Positions 1-10,346 are shown, counted from the first letter of the stretch. The stretch: 64,000 nucleotides of DNA from Polycladidibacter hongkongensis (GCF_001561995.1 NZ_LLWC01000009.1:248001-312000); one strand, 5' to 3'. Program-made: numbers and translations. The notes: generated by a model not told the origin, from the sequence alone.

Positions 1-228
1 ATTGCTGCCGTTATAGTATTCCAAAAAAGTGATTGGGTTATGCCCTTTCTTCTTCTTTAAAACCCTAAAAATGCAAGAATCAAAAGTGTGTTATGTGCAA
101 ACTAAGCTTGCGCAACCAGTGAGTTCACTAAAAACAATCAAATATTATTATGCAAAATTAACCATGCCTTGACTTTTTGAGGGTTAGTTTAGCTTAAGAA
201 TTTGTACCTTTTCGTATTGAGGTCAGTT
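1..228. other. Intergenic leader upstream of the Tad pilus operon
   Basis: No gene reading into the window from the left edge is apparent. The stretch is AT-rich and probably carries the promoter of the cpaB operon. The prepilin and prepilin peptidase genes (pilA/flp, cpaA) that usually precede cpaB are not in the window and may lie to the left. No clear operator was recognised. Confidence 0.5.
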
Positions 229-1026
229 ATGCGCAACGCGCGGATGCTCGTTTTAGTTGGTGCTTTGGTGGCAGGTGTGCTTGCTGCTGTACTTATTGTG
301 AGTACACCAGAGCCTGAGCCACAGGTCATAGTTAAAGAAGGTCCTAAACAGGAAATCGAGGAGGTTCTGATCGCGGCAGTTGATTTGAACCTGGGAAAAC
401 CGCTTGGGCCTGATGACATGGAATGGCAGGAGTGGCCAAAACAGTTTGTTGGTCCATCCCTTATTGTAAAATCTCAAAGTCCTGAAGCAATGGAAGATCT
501 TGAGGGTAGTCTGGTCCGCTTCACCATGTTCGCTGGTGATCCTATCCGCGAGCAGCGCTTGGTAAGCTCAGACGGTGGCTATCTCTCTGCTCTGCTTCCA
601 AAGGGGAAACGCGCGCTTGGTGTGTCGGTTAAACCGATCACGACAGCAGGCGGGTTTATTCTTCCAGGTGATAAAGTGGACGTGCTTTTAACTCACAATT
701 CTGAGGAAACGGACGAACTGCTAACTGAGATTATTCTCGAGAATATCCGTGTGCTTGCAATCGATACAACAACACAAGGGCAGCAGGAAAGCGGATCGGT
801 TATTCCAAATCGAACGGCTACACTTGAGTTGAAGCCGGAAGAGACAGAAGTAATCGCACTAGCACAAGAGCGTGGGACCATAACTCTCGCCCTGCGTAGT
901 GTAGCCGATTCCGCAGATAACGCGCCGCGGCTTTCTCTCAAACGCGAGAAAAAGACGACGAACACGATAACCTTCATTCGTTATGGCCGCACCGCGCAAT
1001 CGGCCACAACTTCAGCTGGAAACTAG
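229..1026 (+). CDS. cpaB: Flp/Tad pilus assembly protein CpaB (RcpC)
   Basis: This is the inner-membrane-anchored periplasmic CpaB/RcpC protein of the Tad pilus machine, thought to link the outer-membrane secretin to the inner complex. Residues about 6-25 form one N-terminal membrane anchor. A SAF-like domain follows (about 45-107) and then an RcpC-type beta-rich region containing a GDKVDVLLTH segment. I chose the ATG at 229 because a GAGG Shine-Dalgarno sits six bases upstream; a TTG nine codons earlier has none. It is the first gene of a tightly packed run (cpaB-C-D-E-F-tadB-tadC). Length (265 aa) and position fit the family. Identification is confident. Confidence 0.93.
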   Translation: MRNARMLVLVGALVAGVLAAVLIVSTPEPEPQVIVKEGPKQEIEEVLIAAVDLNLGKPLGPDDMEWQEWPKQFVGPSLIVKSQSPEAMEDLEGSLVRFTMFAGDPIREQRLVSSDGGYLSALLPKGKRALGVSVKPITTAGGFILPGDKVDVLLTHNSEETDELLTEIILENIRVLAIDTTTQGQQESGSVIPNRTATLELKPEETEVIALAQERGTITLALRSVADSADNAPRLSLKREKKTTNTITFIRYGRTAQSATTSAGN

Positions 1027-1041
1027 CAGGTGGAGACGAAA

Positions 1042-2448
1042 ATGATAAACTACCGGTTTCTCACCTTGAAGTCGCTCATTGCAGCTGTTGCTTTGATGGT
1101 CGTTGGCACGAGTGTTGTTGCGCCAGTTGCAGCTAAGACGCCGCAAACAATTCATGTTTCGACTAAAGGAGATGTCGCAACACAGGATCTGCGGGTGCCA
1201 CTTGGCACTTCAGTTATTCTTGAGATTGACAAGGATGTGAAAGACATTCTTATCGGTCGACCAGAGGTTGTTGATGCTGTTGTGCGTACCAAAAACAGGA
1301 TATTCCTGTTCGGTAACAATATGGGGCATACCAATCTCGTTCTCTTCGGCGATGGGGGAAAGCAACTGGCGTCTTTTAACGTTAATGTTGTCGTGGACAC
1401 CACCGACCTTGAAGCGCTTATTAAGCGGCTGTTGCCAAACTCTGCGATCGATGTGGAAACATACCGCAAAAATATCATTCTTTCAGGAACGGCGCTTAAT
1501 GCAGATGAGGCACAGCGTGCCCGAGACATCGCCTTGAAGTTTGTTGAAGACCCAAACCAGCTTCTTGATAGCGTTCAAATCGCTGAAAAGCAGCAAGTGC
1601 AACTGCGGGTGACTGTCGCGGAAGTAAACCGCGATATCATCAAGCAACTTGGAGTAAAGTTTGGAGGCACATTGACGGCCGGTGGCAGTACATTTGGTTT
1701 CAACAGTCGGCCCGGCTTCAATGTGAATTCGAACATTGCCAATGCCACAAACGGTCTTGCGAACATGGTGATGGGCAACGCCACATTGCGCACAGAAGTA
1801 AATGCGCTTCAGCGAGATGGTGTGGTCAAAATGCTTGCTGAACCTAACCTTGTAGCCGTGTCTGGTGAGACAGCGAGCTTCCTTGCGGGCGGCGAATTCC
1901 CAATGGTGGTAGGTTGGGACGATGGCAAAGCGTCCTATGACTTCAAGCAGTTTGGTGTCGTGCTGGACTTTGTGCCCGTTGTTCTATCGGGCGGTCGCAT
2001 CAATATGCGCATTAAAACAGAGGTTAGTGAGTTAACGCAGGATGGCGCATTGTCAAATGGTATCATCACTATTCAAGGACTAAAAGTTCGCAGGGCGGAA
2101 TCAACGGTGGAGCTTCCCTCAGGTGGTACGCTGGTAATGGCTGGATTGCTGAAAGAGGATTACTCTCAAGGCATGGAAAGCACGCCGGGGCTTAGCGATA
2201 TTCCAATTCTTGGGCAGCTCTTTAAAAGTAGGGACTTTAGGTCGAAACTCACTGAGCTGGTGATTTTTGTAACCCCTTATATCGTTCGCCCGGTTGCTCA
2301 GGCTGACCTTTCAAAGCCTACCGACAACCTCATGATCCCATCCGACTCAGCAAGCATCTTCATGGATCATCTCAATCGCGTTTATTCCAAACAGAACAAG
2401 CCGGTTAAGGGCAGCTACCATGGTGAAGTCGGCTATATCTACGAATAG
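1042..2448 (+). CDS. cpaC: Tad pilus outer-membrane secretin CpaC (RcpA)
   Basis: CpaC forms the outer-membrane channel through which the Flp pilus is extruded. A signal peptide ends near residue 31 (PVAA/KTPQ). A secretin N-terminal pilus domain follows (about 38-105), then a BON-like linker and the secretin core, which carries the classical PGLSDIPILGQLF signature near the C terminus. The ATG at 1042 is preferred because GGAG lies six bases upstream; a GTG at 1030 in the same frame is possible. It follows cpaB by 15 bases and precedes cpaD by 12, so it is co-transcribed. The 468 aa length is normal. Confidence 0.94.
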   Translation: MINYRFLTLKSLIAAVALMVVGTSVVAPVAAKTPQTIHVSTKGDVATQDLRVPLGTSVILEIDKDVKDILIGRPEVVDAVVRTKNRIFLFGNNMGHTNLVLFGDGGKQLASFNVNVVVDTTDLEALIKRLLPNSAIDVETYRKNIILSGTALNADEAQRARDIALKFVEDPNQLLDSVQIAEKQQVQLRVTVAEVNRDIIKQLGVKFGGTLTAGGSTFGFNSRPGFNVNSNIANATNGLANMVMGNATLRTEVNALQRDGVVKMLAEPNLVAVSGETASFLAGGEFPMVVGWDDGKASYDFKQFGVVLDFVPVVLSGGRINMRIKTEVSELTQDGALSNGIITIQGLKVRRAESTVELPSGGTLVMAGLLKEDYSQGMESTPGLSDIPILGQLFKSRDFRSKLTELVIFVTPYIVRPVAQADLSKPTDNLMIPSDSASIFMDHLNRVYSKQNKPVKGSYHGEVGYIYE

Positions 2449-2460
2449 AGGTTTGGGCAA

Positions 2461-3159
2461 ATGAAAATGAGCAATAGCATTTCGCGGAGTATGGTTTGCC
2501 TGATCGTTTTGTTGGGCCTTGCAGCGTGCAACAACACGTCTTCCAAAAGCTTTGTGACCACAGCTGACTTTAACCCAAAAGAGAAGCATCCAATCGTAAT
2601 CGCCGAGGCCGCCGAGAATTTCGACATTCCACTGTCCAGTTCCCTCCGCACAATCGATAAGCGATTGGGTATGGCGATTATGGCATTTGGCCAACAGGCA
2701 GTGAGTGAAGGTAATGGATTTGTAGAAGTGTTAACACCTGCAGGAGCGGCGAACCACTCCGCCGTTCGGGCTGTCACACCGCAAATCAAGGCAGCACTGA
2801 AATCAGGCGGAGTGCAGTCCGGGCGGATCGTAACTCGGACCTATCCGGTAACTGATCCTGCTGCCTCCGCGCCGATTCGTCTTGCTTTTGCTAAAGTGAA
2901 GGCAACAGTTCACGAGTGCGGGCAGTGGCCAGAAAACATCCGGTCAAACACCCAAAATACAAACTTCGAAAATTTTGGATGTTCCACACAAGCCAACCTA
3001 GCGGCAATGGTAGATAATCCGGCGGATTTGCTTCGCCCGCGCGCGATGACACCGTCCGACGCTACGCGGCGTAATGTTGTTATGGGCCGTCACCGTGCTG
3101 GTGAAGCTACAAACTCGGCGTACAGCCTAAAAGACTCCAGCACTGGCGCTGGATTGTAA
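2461..3159 (+). CDS. cpaD: Tad pilus lipoprotein CpaD
   Basis: This is a probable outer-membrane lipoprotein of the CpaD family, which assists secretin function in alphaproteobacterial Tad systems. The N terminus has a short charged start, a hydrophobic stretch and a lipobox (LAAC, Cys23). The rest is periplasmic, with a motif of the type KRLGMAIMAFGQQ and two conserved-looking cysteines at the ECGQWP and FGCSTQ segments, as is typical of CpaD. At 232 aa it is the usual size. It sits between cpaC and cpaE in the expected order. Confidence 0.9.
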   Translation: MKMSNSISRSMVCLIVLLGLAACNNTSSKSFVTTADFNPKEKHPIVIAEAAENFDIPLSSSLRTIDKRLGMAIMAFGQQAVSEGNGFVEVLTPAGAANHSAVRAVTPQIKAALKSGGVQSGRIVTRTYPVTDPAASAPIRLAFAKVKATVHECGQWPENIRSNTQNTNFENFGCSTQANLAAMVDNPADLLRPRAMTPSDATRRNVVMGRHRAGEATNSAYSLKDSSTGAGL

Positions 3160-3176
3160 TGAGCTAAGGGCAAAAC

Positions 3177-4457
3177 ATGTCGCAAGCACTCGAAAACATG
3201 AGCTCCGAGCTCTTACAGCAAGAAATAGCTCCAGGCGCAGGGGTGGATCTGCAAACGGTTTCGCTGCCACGAATCTCCATTCAGGCATTCTGCGAGACCA
3301 AAGAGCAAGCAGACATTCTTGAAGCTGCCGCGCGAGATCGCCGTATGAGCCGGACGCATACCAATGTGTATGGCGGTGGGATCCTCGCGGCGGTAGAGTA
3401 CTACGCAACAGCTGCGACACCCAATCTTCTGGTTGTCGAGACTTTGGAAACCGGGACAACGCTTTTTGAGCAGCTTGGGCAGCTGGCAGAAGTTTGCGAT
3501 CCGGGTACTCGAGTGATGGTCATTGGCTCCATCAATGATGTCGATTTGTATCGTGCATTGATCGACGAAGGTGTCAGTGAATACCTCGTAGGTCCATTAT
3601 CAATTCAGAAATTGATCACGACATTCGCACGTTTTTTTGCAAGTCCGGATGCTGAGCCGATAGGCCGCACCATCGCAGTTTTAGGGGCGAAAGGCGGAAG
3701 CGGTGCCTCAACTGTTGCCCATAATCTGTCTTGGGCCATTTCTCGGTCTCTTGAAAATGATGTTGCGATTGTCGATCTGGATTTGCCGTTTGGAACAGCC
3801 GGTTTGGATTTCAACCAAGATCCCCTGCAAACTGTTTGGGATGCAATCAATACCGATGAAGAGTTGGAAAAAACTTACGTTGATCGTTTGCTGGCGAAAT
3901 GCTCTGATCGGGTTCGGCTGTTAGCAGCGCCTGCAATACTTGATAAAGCCTATGACTATCACGCTGATCAATTTTTGCCCCTGGTTGAAGTCATGAAGGA
4001 ATCTTCACCAGTTGTTGTGCTGGATATACCACACGCCTGGAACGAATGGACACGCCGTACTATAGCAGCAGCTGACGAGGTGGTTATTGTTGCAGAGCCG
4101 GACTTGGCAAACCTGCGCAATGCAAAGAACTTGACAGATGCGTTGGCCGAGCTTCGCCCTAATGACCAAAAGCCTCTTCTGGTTTTGAACAAGGTTGGCG
4201 TTGCCAAGCGTCCGGAGATCAAGTCTGAAGAGTTTAGCGGCGCACTTGAAACACCAGTCGCGGCACAGTTTGCATTCGACGCCCATCTATTCGGCTCCGC
4301 ATCAACCAATGGGCAAATGGTTGCAGATGTTGAACCCAAGGGCGGTGCAACGCGGACATTTGAAGAGCTGGCGATGTACGCTATGGGGCGCACCACTGCA
4401 AAACTCGAGAAGAAGTCCGGGATTGGCGCGCTGCTTGGCAAATTGAAGAAAAAGTAA
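3177..4457 (+). CDS. cpaE: Tad pilus localisation ATPase CpaE (MinD/ParA-like)
   Basis: CpaE (TadZ) is a cytoplasmic ParA/MinD-type ATPase that places the Tad apparatus, often at the cell pole. Residues about 30-150 resemble a receiver-like fold. From about residue 165 a MinD-like ATPase begins, with a deviant Walker A motif (AKGGSGAST, about 170-178) and an IVDLDLPFG segment. The start ATG is preceded by AAGGG. The gene lies 17 bases after cpaD and 21 before cpaF, so it is part of the same transcript. Confidence 0.92.
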   Translation: MSQALENMSSELLQQEIAPGAGVDLQTVSLPRISIQAFCETKEQADILEAAARDRRMSRTHTNVYGGGILAAVEYYATAATPNLLVVETLETGTTLFEQLGQLAEVCDPGTRVMVIGSINDVDLYRALIDEGVSEYLVGPLSIQKLITTFARFFASPDAEPIGRTIAVLGAKGGSGASTVAHNLSWAISRSLENDVAIVDLDLPFGTAGLDFNQDPLQTVWDAINTDEELEKTYVDRLLAKCSDRVRLLAAPAILDKAYDYHADQFLPLVEVMKESSPVVVLDIPHAWNEWTRRTIAAADEVVIVAEPDLANLRNAKNLTDALAELRPNDQKPLLVLNKVGVAKRPEIKSEEFSGALETPVAAQFAFDAHLFGSASTNGQMVADVEPKGGATRTFEELAMYAMGRTTAKLEKKSGIGALLGKLKKK

Positions 4458-4478
4458 TTGAGCTTGGGGGATTAAGCG

Positions 4479-5963
4479 ATGTTTGGTAGACGAGGAAGTG
4501 GTGCGGCAGCGGCCGCAAAACCGCCAACTTCGGCAGCGTCAGCTCGCCCTGCGCCGCCCGCGGCAGCAGCAGCTCCCCCGCCACCGCCGCCAAGTCCTGC
4601 CGCATCTGCTCAAGTGGTAGCGGCAGTGCCAAAGCCACAGGTGCAAGAGAAGGCACCTGCCAAAGCGCAGGGGCGCAGAAGTGAGGAGTATTACGCGACC
4701 AAGGCGCAAATCTTTAATGCGCTTGTTGAATCTATCGATCTTTCTCAGCTTTCGAAGCTAGAACGAGATGACGCGCGCGATGAAATCCGCGATGTTGTGA
4801 ATGATATCATAGCATTAAAAAACATCGCCATGTCGATTTCGGCTCAAGAAGAACTGCTTGAGGACATTTGTAACGATGTTCTTGGCTATGGGCCATTGGA
4901 ACCGCTGCTTGCGCGAGATGACATCGCCGATATCATGGTCAATGGTGCCGATACAGTTTATATCGAAACCAGCGGTAAGGTTGAGGAAACCGGAGTCCAC
5001 TTCCGCGACAACAAACAGTTGATGAACATTTGTCAGCGTATCGTGTCGCAAGTGGGTCGCCGTGTTGATGAATCCAGTCCGATCTGTGATGCGCGTCTGC
5101 CTGATGGTTCGCGTGTCAATGTGATCGCCCCGCCATTGTCGCTGGATGGTCCCGCACTTACAATTCGTAAGTTTAAAAAGGACAAGCTGACTCTTCAGCA
5201 GCTGGTCAATTTCAAGTCAATCTCCCCTGAAGGTGCCGAGATTCTAGAGATTATTGGCCGCGTTCGTTGTAACACTGTCATTTCAGGCGGTACTGGTTCC
5301 GGTAAGACCACGCTGTTGAACTGCTTGACCCGATACATCGATACGGATGAGCGTATCATTACCTGCGAAGACAGTGCGGAATTGCAATTGCAGCAGCCTC
5401 ACGTGGTACGCTTGGAGACAAGACCGCCTAACCTTGAAGGGGAAGGCGAGATCACCATGCGTGATCTGGTTAAAAACTGTCTGCGTATGCGCCCTGAACG
5501 AATTATCGTGGGTGAGGTACGTGGCCCTGAGGTGTTCGACCTTTTACAGGCTATGAACACTGGTCACGATGGCTCAATGGGTACAATCCACTCCAACTCA
5601 CCGCGCGAGTGCTTGAAGCGTATGGAAGCGATGATCGCAATGGGCGGGTTCTCTTTGCCAGCACGAACCGTGCGCGAAATTATTGTCGGCTCAGTGGACG
5701 TTATCGTGCAGGCCGCTCGTCTGCGTGATGGCTCTCGCCGGATTACCCACATCACAGAGGTCGTGGGCATGGAAGGGGATGTGATCACCACGCAGGATCT
5801 GTTTGTCTACGACATCATCGGCGAAGATGCGCAGGGCAAGATTATCGGTAAACACCGCGCCAACGGTATTGGCCGGCCGGCCTTCTGGGATCGCGCTCGT
5901 TACTATGGTGAGGAAGAGCGTCTAGCAAAAGCATTGGACGCCGCTGAGCTGGGAGGGGCTTAA
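4479..5963 (+). CDS. cpaF: Tad secretion ATPase CpaF (TadA)
   Basis: CpaF is the hexameric type II/IV secretion ATPase that powers Flp pilus assembly at the inner membrane. The first 60 residues are a low-complexity Ala/Pro tract with a run of prolines. The conserved N-terminal domain covers about 70-230 and the motor domain about 240-480, with Walker [10 protein letters not shown] near residue 268, an [11 protein letters not shown] segment, and an EVRGPE Walker B/Asp-box region. A strong GGGGG precedes the ATG. The 494 aa length is typical. Confidence is very high. Confidence 0.96.
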   Translation: MFGRRGSGAAAAAKPPTSAASARPAPPAAAAAPPPPPPSPAASAQVVAAVPKPQVQEKAPAKAQGRRSEEYYATKAQIFNALVESIDLSQLSKLERDDARDEIRDVVNDIIALKNIAMSISAQEELLEDICNDVLGYGPLEPLLARDDIADIMVNGADTVYIETSGKVEETGVHFRDNKQLMNICQRIVSQVGRRVDESSPICDARLPDGSRVNVIAPPLSLDGPALTIRKFKKDKLTLQQLVNFKSISPEGAEILEIIGRVRCNTVISGGTGSGKTTLLNCLTRYIDTDERIITCEDSAELQLQQPHVVRLETRPPNLEGEGEITMRDLVKNCLRMRPERIIVGEVRGPEVFDLLQAMNTGHDGSMGTIHSNSPRECLKRMEAMIAMGGFSLPARTVREIIVGSVDVIVQAARLRDGSRRITHITEVVGMEGDVITTQDLFVYDIIGEDAQGKIIGKHRANGIGRPAFWDRARYYGEEERLAKALDAAELGGA

Positions 5964-5966
5964 GCT

Positions 5967-6953
5967 ATGGAGTTTAGCCGCGAAACACTCCTGATGGTTC
6001 TCGTAGGTTTTTGTGTAGCAGGTGTGATCTATGCGCTCCTTATTCCGCTTTTGAGCAGCGGCGCGCGAAAATCTCAACGTATGAAACTCGCCGTAAAACG
6101 CGAAGAACATGCGGAAGAAATTACGCAACGCGCCTCGCAAAACACCCGAAAAAAGAACATTCAAGACCAATTGCGCAATATGGAGGAGAAGCAAAAGCAG
6201 AAGAACAATAAACCTTCTTTTGCTGATTGGATTGCGCAAGCGGGTCTTACTTGGAGCAGGCAGTATTTCCTTTTCGTTTCTATCGGGCTGTCTGTTGTGG
6301 GGTTTGCCGTTGGCATGGTCCTTGGTGCAGGGCTTTGGCTCAGTATTGGCCTAGCATTTGTTGGCTTCTTGGGTATGCCCCGTTGGGTCGTTGGCTATTT
6401 GCGTAAGAAGCGGTTTAACAAATTTCTTGAGGAGTTTCCCGGCGCGGTAGAAATTATCGTACGTGGCGTAAAGTCCGGTCTGCCGTTGAATGATTGTATT
6501 TCGATAATTGTACGCGAGGCAAATGAACCGGTTAAAACGGAGTTTCGTAAGATTATTGAGACACAGCAAATGGGTGTTTCGCTATCAGAAGCAATTCAAT
6601 CGCTTCCAAAGCGTGTCCCGTTAGCAGAGGCCAATTTTTTTGCGATTGTTATTTCTATCCAATCGGAATCGGGTGGTTCATTATCCGAGGCGCTGGGTAA
6701 CTTGTCCAAGGTGCTGCGCGATCGTAAGGCAATGAAGGGCAAGGTACAGGCTGTGAGTCAGGAGGCAAAATCTTCGGCGGCGATTATTGGTTCCCTGCCA
6801 ATTCTCGTGGCGACCGCAGTTTATTTCTTGTCTCCAGACTACATTATGCTTTTGTTTACCGAAACGACTGGCAATATTATTCTCGGCATCTGCGCATTCT
6901 GGATGTCGCTAGGGATTTTGATTATGCGCAGCATGATCAACTTTGAGATTTAA
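5967..6953 (+). CDS. tadB: Tad pilus inner-membrane platform protein TadB
   Basis: TadB is one of two inner-membrane platform proteins of the GspF/TadC superfamily that work with CpaF. There is an N-terminal membrane helix (about 8-28), a very basic and Gln-rich cytoplasmic stretch (about 30-85), a paired helix region (about 95-135), the T2SSF domain (GAVEIIVRGVKSGLPL onwards) and C-terminal helices. It starts three bases after cpaF behind GGGAGGGG. The 328 aa length is as expected. Confidence 0.93.
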   Translation: MEFSRETLLMVLVGFCVAGVIYALLIPLLSSGARKSQRMKLAVKREEHAEEITQRASQNTRKKNIQDQLRNMEEKQKQKNNKPSFADWIAQAGLTWSRQYFLFVSIGLSVVGFAVGMVLGAGLWLSIGLAFVGFLGMPRWVVGYLRKKRFNKFLEEFPGAVEIIVRGVKSGLPLNDCISIIVREANEPVKTEFRKIIETQQMGVSLSEAIQSLPKRVPLAEANFFAIVISIQSESGGSLSEALGNLSKVLRDRKAMKGKVQAVSQEAKSSAAIIGSLPILVATAVYFLSPDYIMLLFTETTGNIILGICAFWMSLGILIMRSMINFEI

Positions 6954-6963
6954 GAGGTAGGCA

Positions 6964-7938
6964 ATGACACTTGCAGATATTGCCAGCCAACAAGGCCTGA
7001 TCGCTATTTTAACAGTCCTTGCGGTCACAGGGACGATCTATACGCTTGCCATGCCGTTACTTGATCGCGACGACCTGAAAAATCGCATGAAGGCGGTAGC
7101 AACAGAGCGCGAGCAAATTCGTCAGCGTGAGCGTGCGCGCCTAGCTGCAGAAAAAGAACAAACCCGCGTCTCTTTGCAGAATAAACCCAAAGACGGTCTT
7201 CGAGACTTCGTCGAAAAATATAATCTTCGCAACTTGTTGGCTGATGAAACGACAGCGAATAAGCTGCGTCAGGCTGGGTATAGAGGGCAAGGCCCACTAT
7301 ACACTTACTTGTTTATGCGTTTGGTTATGCCTTTGGTTCTAGCTGCTGTTGCGGCGCTGTACTTGTTTTTCGTGTTAGCGGGAACCTTTCCGGCAACTCA
7401 AAATTGGTTGATTGTCTTCGGTATCACGATTCTTGGTTTTTTCTCGCCGAATATCTTTATCTCAAATAAAATTACCAACAGGCAAATTGGTTTGAGACGA
7501 GCGTGGCCTGACGCAATGGACTTGATGCTCATTTGTGTCGAGTCTGGGATTTCGATTGAGGGAGCATTTAAAAAGGTCGCCGAAGAAATTGGCGTACAAT
7601 CACCCGCTCTTGCAGAAGAGTTAAGCCTCACCAATGCGGAATTGTCTTTTTTGGATGACCGAACAACGGCCTATATGAATTTTGCGACAAGAACAGGTCT
7701 ATCCCAGATTAAGGACACCGTGACTGCGCTCATCCAGTCAGAGCGTTACGGTACACCTGTAGGGCAGGCGCTTCGCGTTCTTGCGGACGAAGGACGCCTA
7801 CAACGCATGCAGGAGGCGGAAAAAAAAGCCGCAGCACTGCCGCCAAAGCTCACTGTGCCGATGATTGTCTTTTTCCTACCCGTGCTACTTGCTGTTATTC
7901 TCGGTCCGGCAATGATGCAGGTCGCTGAAAATATGTAG
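6964..7938 (+). CDS. tadC: Tad pilus inner-membrane platform protein TadC
   Basis: TadC is the second GspF-type platform protein and partner of TadB. It has an N-terminal helix, a charged Arg/Glu/Gln-rich loop (about 35-80), a central helical pair (about 115-165), the T2SSF domain (WPDAMDLMLICVESGISIEG) and two C-terminal helices ending near VILGPAMM. GAGGTAGGCA precedes the ATG. It is the last gene of the plus-strand cpa/tad run. The next gene, tadD, converges from the other strand, leaving only 27 bases between the stops. Confidence 0.93.
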   Translation: MTLADIASQQGLIAILTVLAVTGTIYTLAMPLLDRDDLKNRMKAVATEREQIRQRERARLAAEKEQTRVSLQNKPKDGLRDFVEKYNLRNLLADETTANKLRQAGYRGQGPLYTYLFMRLVMPLVLAAVAALYLFFVLAGTFPATQNWLIVFGITILGFFSPNIFISNKITNRQIGLRRAWPDAMDLMLICVESGISIEGAFKKVAEEIGVQSPALAEELSLTNAELSFLDDRTTAYMNFATRTGLSQIKDTVTALIQSERYGTPVGQALRVLADEGRLQRMQEAEKKAAALPPKLTVPMIVFFLPVLLAVILGPAMMQVAENM

Positions 7939-7965
7939 CAAGACTGATCTATTCTACTGAGCTTC

Positions 7966-8760
7966 TCAGCCTTGCCCCAACATACTTTGCAAGTAGGCAA
8001 TGTTACGTTCGGCTTGAGCAGGGTCCAACTCAGCACGAGCCAGCGCAATGGCATCATCGTAGCGCCCTTGTAGTCCCATAGCCAACGCGAGATTTTGGCG
8101 GATTCGTGTGTTGCCAATACCATCTTCTATGGCCTTACGCAGCACGCTTTCCGCCTTTTTAACATCGCCAGACAATAGGTAGGAGAGGCCAAGGTTATTC
8201 AGGACTGTTGGCTCGTTAGGCGATATTTTAAGTGCTTGCTGATAACTGGCGCGCGCCGCATCGCCATGCCCTAACTGATCGAGTACAGCCCCTTTTGCAG
8301 AAAGTAGCTTCCAGTCAGGGTTGCCGGGGTCAAGTGCCGCATCTATTGCCGCCATGGCTTCGTTAAGCTTGCCATTTTCCGCCAACACCTTGCCATAGGC
8401 AGCGGCGATCATAGAGTTTTTTTGATCTGAGATTACCGCGCGACGTAAAATAGTCTCAGCTTGCGCGCCTTGACCGTTGACGCGTAGCGCTGCTGAGTAG
8501 TTAAGCACAGTCGTCGCCTGTTTCGGGTCTTTGCGGTATGCCTCACCCCAAAAAGCAAGTGTGGAGTTAAGTTCTTCTGATCCTGCGCGCATGTTCGTGG
8601 TGATCTTCGCGGCAGTACGTTCAGAAGAGTTGGCGGGCGATTGATTTGACGTTGAAGCACAGGAGGCTAAAACAAGTGCACCACCAATTAGCATCGCACC
8701 TAGTTTAAGCTTGTAGACTGGGCGCATGATATGTGCGCAATTGTGCCACATGTCAGACAT
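7966..8760 (-). CDS. tadD: Tad pilus TPR lipoprotein TadD
   Basis: TadD is a tetratricopeptide-repeat lipoprotein that probably acts as a pilotin or scaffold for the Tad secretin. The precursor has a long N-region, a hydrophobic core and a lipobox (LASC) near residue 34. Several TPR units follow (about 80-250), for example APNEP/NNLGLSYLLSGD-like helices. An AGGAG eight bases before the first ATG supports the long form, although an internal ATG at 8727 would give a more standard lipoprotein signal. It is on the opposite strand from the other tad genes, so its expression must be separately driven. Confidence 0.88.
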   Translation of the reverse strand: MSDMWHNCAHIMRPVYKLKLGAMLIGGALVLASCASTSNQSPANSSERTAAKITTNMRAGSEELNSTLAFWGEAYRKDPKQATTVLNYSAALRVNGQGAQAETILRRAVISDQKNSMIAAAYGKVLAENGKLNEAMAAIDAALDPGNPDWKLLSAKGAVLDQLGHGDAARASYQQALKISPNEPTVLNNLGLSYLLSGDVKKAESVLRKAIEDGIGNTRIRQNLALAMGLQGRYDDAIALARAELDPAQAERNIAYLQSMLGQG

Positions 8761-8977
8761 TGCCGTGCTCCTATTGTAAAAACTTACTAAGCAATAACTT
8801 GTTAACCCTAACAGAGTGTTAACCCCAAAGCCTGTGTGAGGTGCCGCTTAAGCAGTGTGGCCCGTGCTTTGACGGAATAAACACAGTGTCCTCTTGCATT
8901 CGCTGTGATGAAGCATAAAACAACCTGAAGCTAACGAATGCGCATCGGCAACGCGCGCCCCGCGAAAGGAGTTTCTT

Positions 8978-10339
8978 GTGCAAGTTTCACTCGTCGAATT
9001 AACGCAGAGTCTACCTATACTACCCGTTTTCGTTGAAGAGGAGGAAACCCTTTCAGCACGCCTAGAAGCTCTGCAGGCGGAAGATTGGGTAGAGATGCAA
9101 TGCAAGTCGGCAGCTGAGTTAAACGAACTGCTAATCCCGACTCAGTCGGGCCCGGTTGTTGTTGTTCGTCGAGCTGCCGGTGAAACGGATATGCAAGTCG
9201 GCGCCCGGTTAGCCGGTCTTACATTAACAAAAGCGTTGGCCCTTCAAGGCAATACAGAGCAAGAACCTGCTGTTGCGCTCGGTTTTGCTCTGGCAAGCTA
9301 TCGCTATGACCGCTTTACCAAACAGCCAGCTAAAAGTCAGCTTGCCGTCGCGCCAGAAACCCTCACAGCCCTTGAACCTGTCTTGGCAGGTTCGTTTCTT
9401 GCAAGAGATCTAATCAATACACCGGCAAATGAGCTCGGTCCCAAAGAGCTTGCCGAGGCAGCATGTGCATTGTTTCAGGAAAATGGCGGGCAGGTTAAAA
9501 CTTACCACGGCGAAGAGCTGGAGCGCGAGTTTCCACTTGTGCATGCCGTCGGAAATGGTAGTGACCGCAAACCAATAATGGTTGATGCCCATTGGGGCGA
9601 CACAAGCCACAAAACGCTAACTCTCGTTGGTAAGGGCGTGGTGTTTGATAGTGGTGGGTTGGATATAAAACCAGCTGCTGGCATGGTGCTAATGAAAAAG
9701 GACATGGGCGGCGCGGCGAATGTGCTGGGCCTTGCGGCGATGATTATGCTTGCCAAATTGCCCATACGCCTCCGTGTTGTAATTCCGGCTGTTGAGAATG
9801 CGGTTTCCGGTTCCGCTTTCCGCCCCTCTGATATTTATGTAGCAAGAAACGGCGTGAGCGTGGAAATCGGCAATACGGATGCCGAGGGCCGATTGGTGTT
9901 AGCCGATGCGCTTGCATTGGCAGATGAGGACGCACCGGATTTGTTGCTTGATATGGCAACTTTAACAGGTGCCGCCCGTGTCGCTTTGGGCCCAGACTTG
10001 CCGCCATTCTATACTGATGATGAAGAGTTGGCAGAGAGCATAGCGCTCGCTTCTGAGGCTAGTGAAGATCCGCTGTGGCGCATGCCGTTGTGGGCACCTT
10101 ACAAATCCTACATTAAATCTAAAGTGGCAGACATCGCTAATGTGAACACGAGTGGAGCCGGTTTCGCTGGGTCAATTACCGCAGCGCTGTTCCTGCAAAA
10201 CTTCGTCAAAAATTCTAAAAGCTGGGCGCACTTTGATCTGTTTGGTTGGACCCCCATCCAGAAATCTTTCAAGCCTCAAGGCGGGGAGGCGCAAGCCATA
10301 CGCGCTCTTTTCGATATGCTTAAAACCATCTACAAGTAA
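8978..10339 (+). CDS. Leucyl aminopeptidase family protein (M17)
   Basis: This is a cytosolic M17 metallo-aminopeptidase that removes N-terminal residues, using two divalent metals. The C-terminal catalytic domain (about 150-450) carries the metal-site segments VGKGVVFDSGGLDIKP and MKKDMGGA and the family signature NTDAEGRLVLADAL (about 298-311). The N-terminal 140 residues are the variable regulatory domain. Translation starts at a GTG with AAGGAG upstream. In many alphaproteobacteria this gene is followed by an NlpC/P60 protein; that neighbour is present here, with a MarR gene between. Confidence 0.93.
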   Translation: MQVSLVELTQSLPILPVFVEEEETLSARLEALQAEDWVEMQCKSAAELNELLIPTQSGPVVVVRRAAGETDMQVGARLAGLTLTKALALQGNTEQEPAVALGFALASYRYDRFTKQPAKSQLAVAPETLTALEPVLAGSFLARDLINTPANELGPKELAEAACALFQENGGQVKTYHGEELEREFPLVHAVGNGSDRKPIMVDAHWGDTSHKTLTLVGKGVVFDSGGLDIKPAAGMVLMKKDMGGAANVLGLAAMIMLAKLPIRLRVVIPAVENAVSGSAFRPSDIYVARNGVSVEIGNTDAEGRLVLADALALADEDAPDLLLDMATLTGAARVALGPDLPPFYTDDEELAESIALASEASEDPLWRMPLWAPYKSYIKSKVADIANVNTSGAGFAGSITAALFLQNFVKNSKSWAHFDLFGWTPIQKSFKPQGGEAQAIRALFDMLKTIYK

Positions 10340-10346
10340 ACGACTG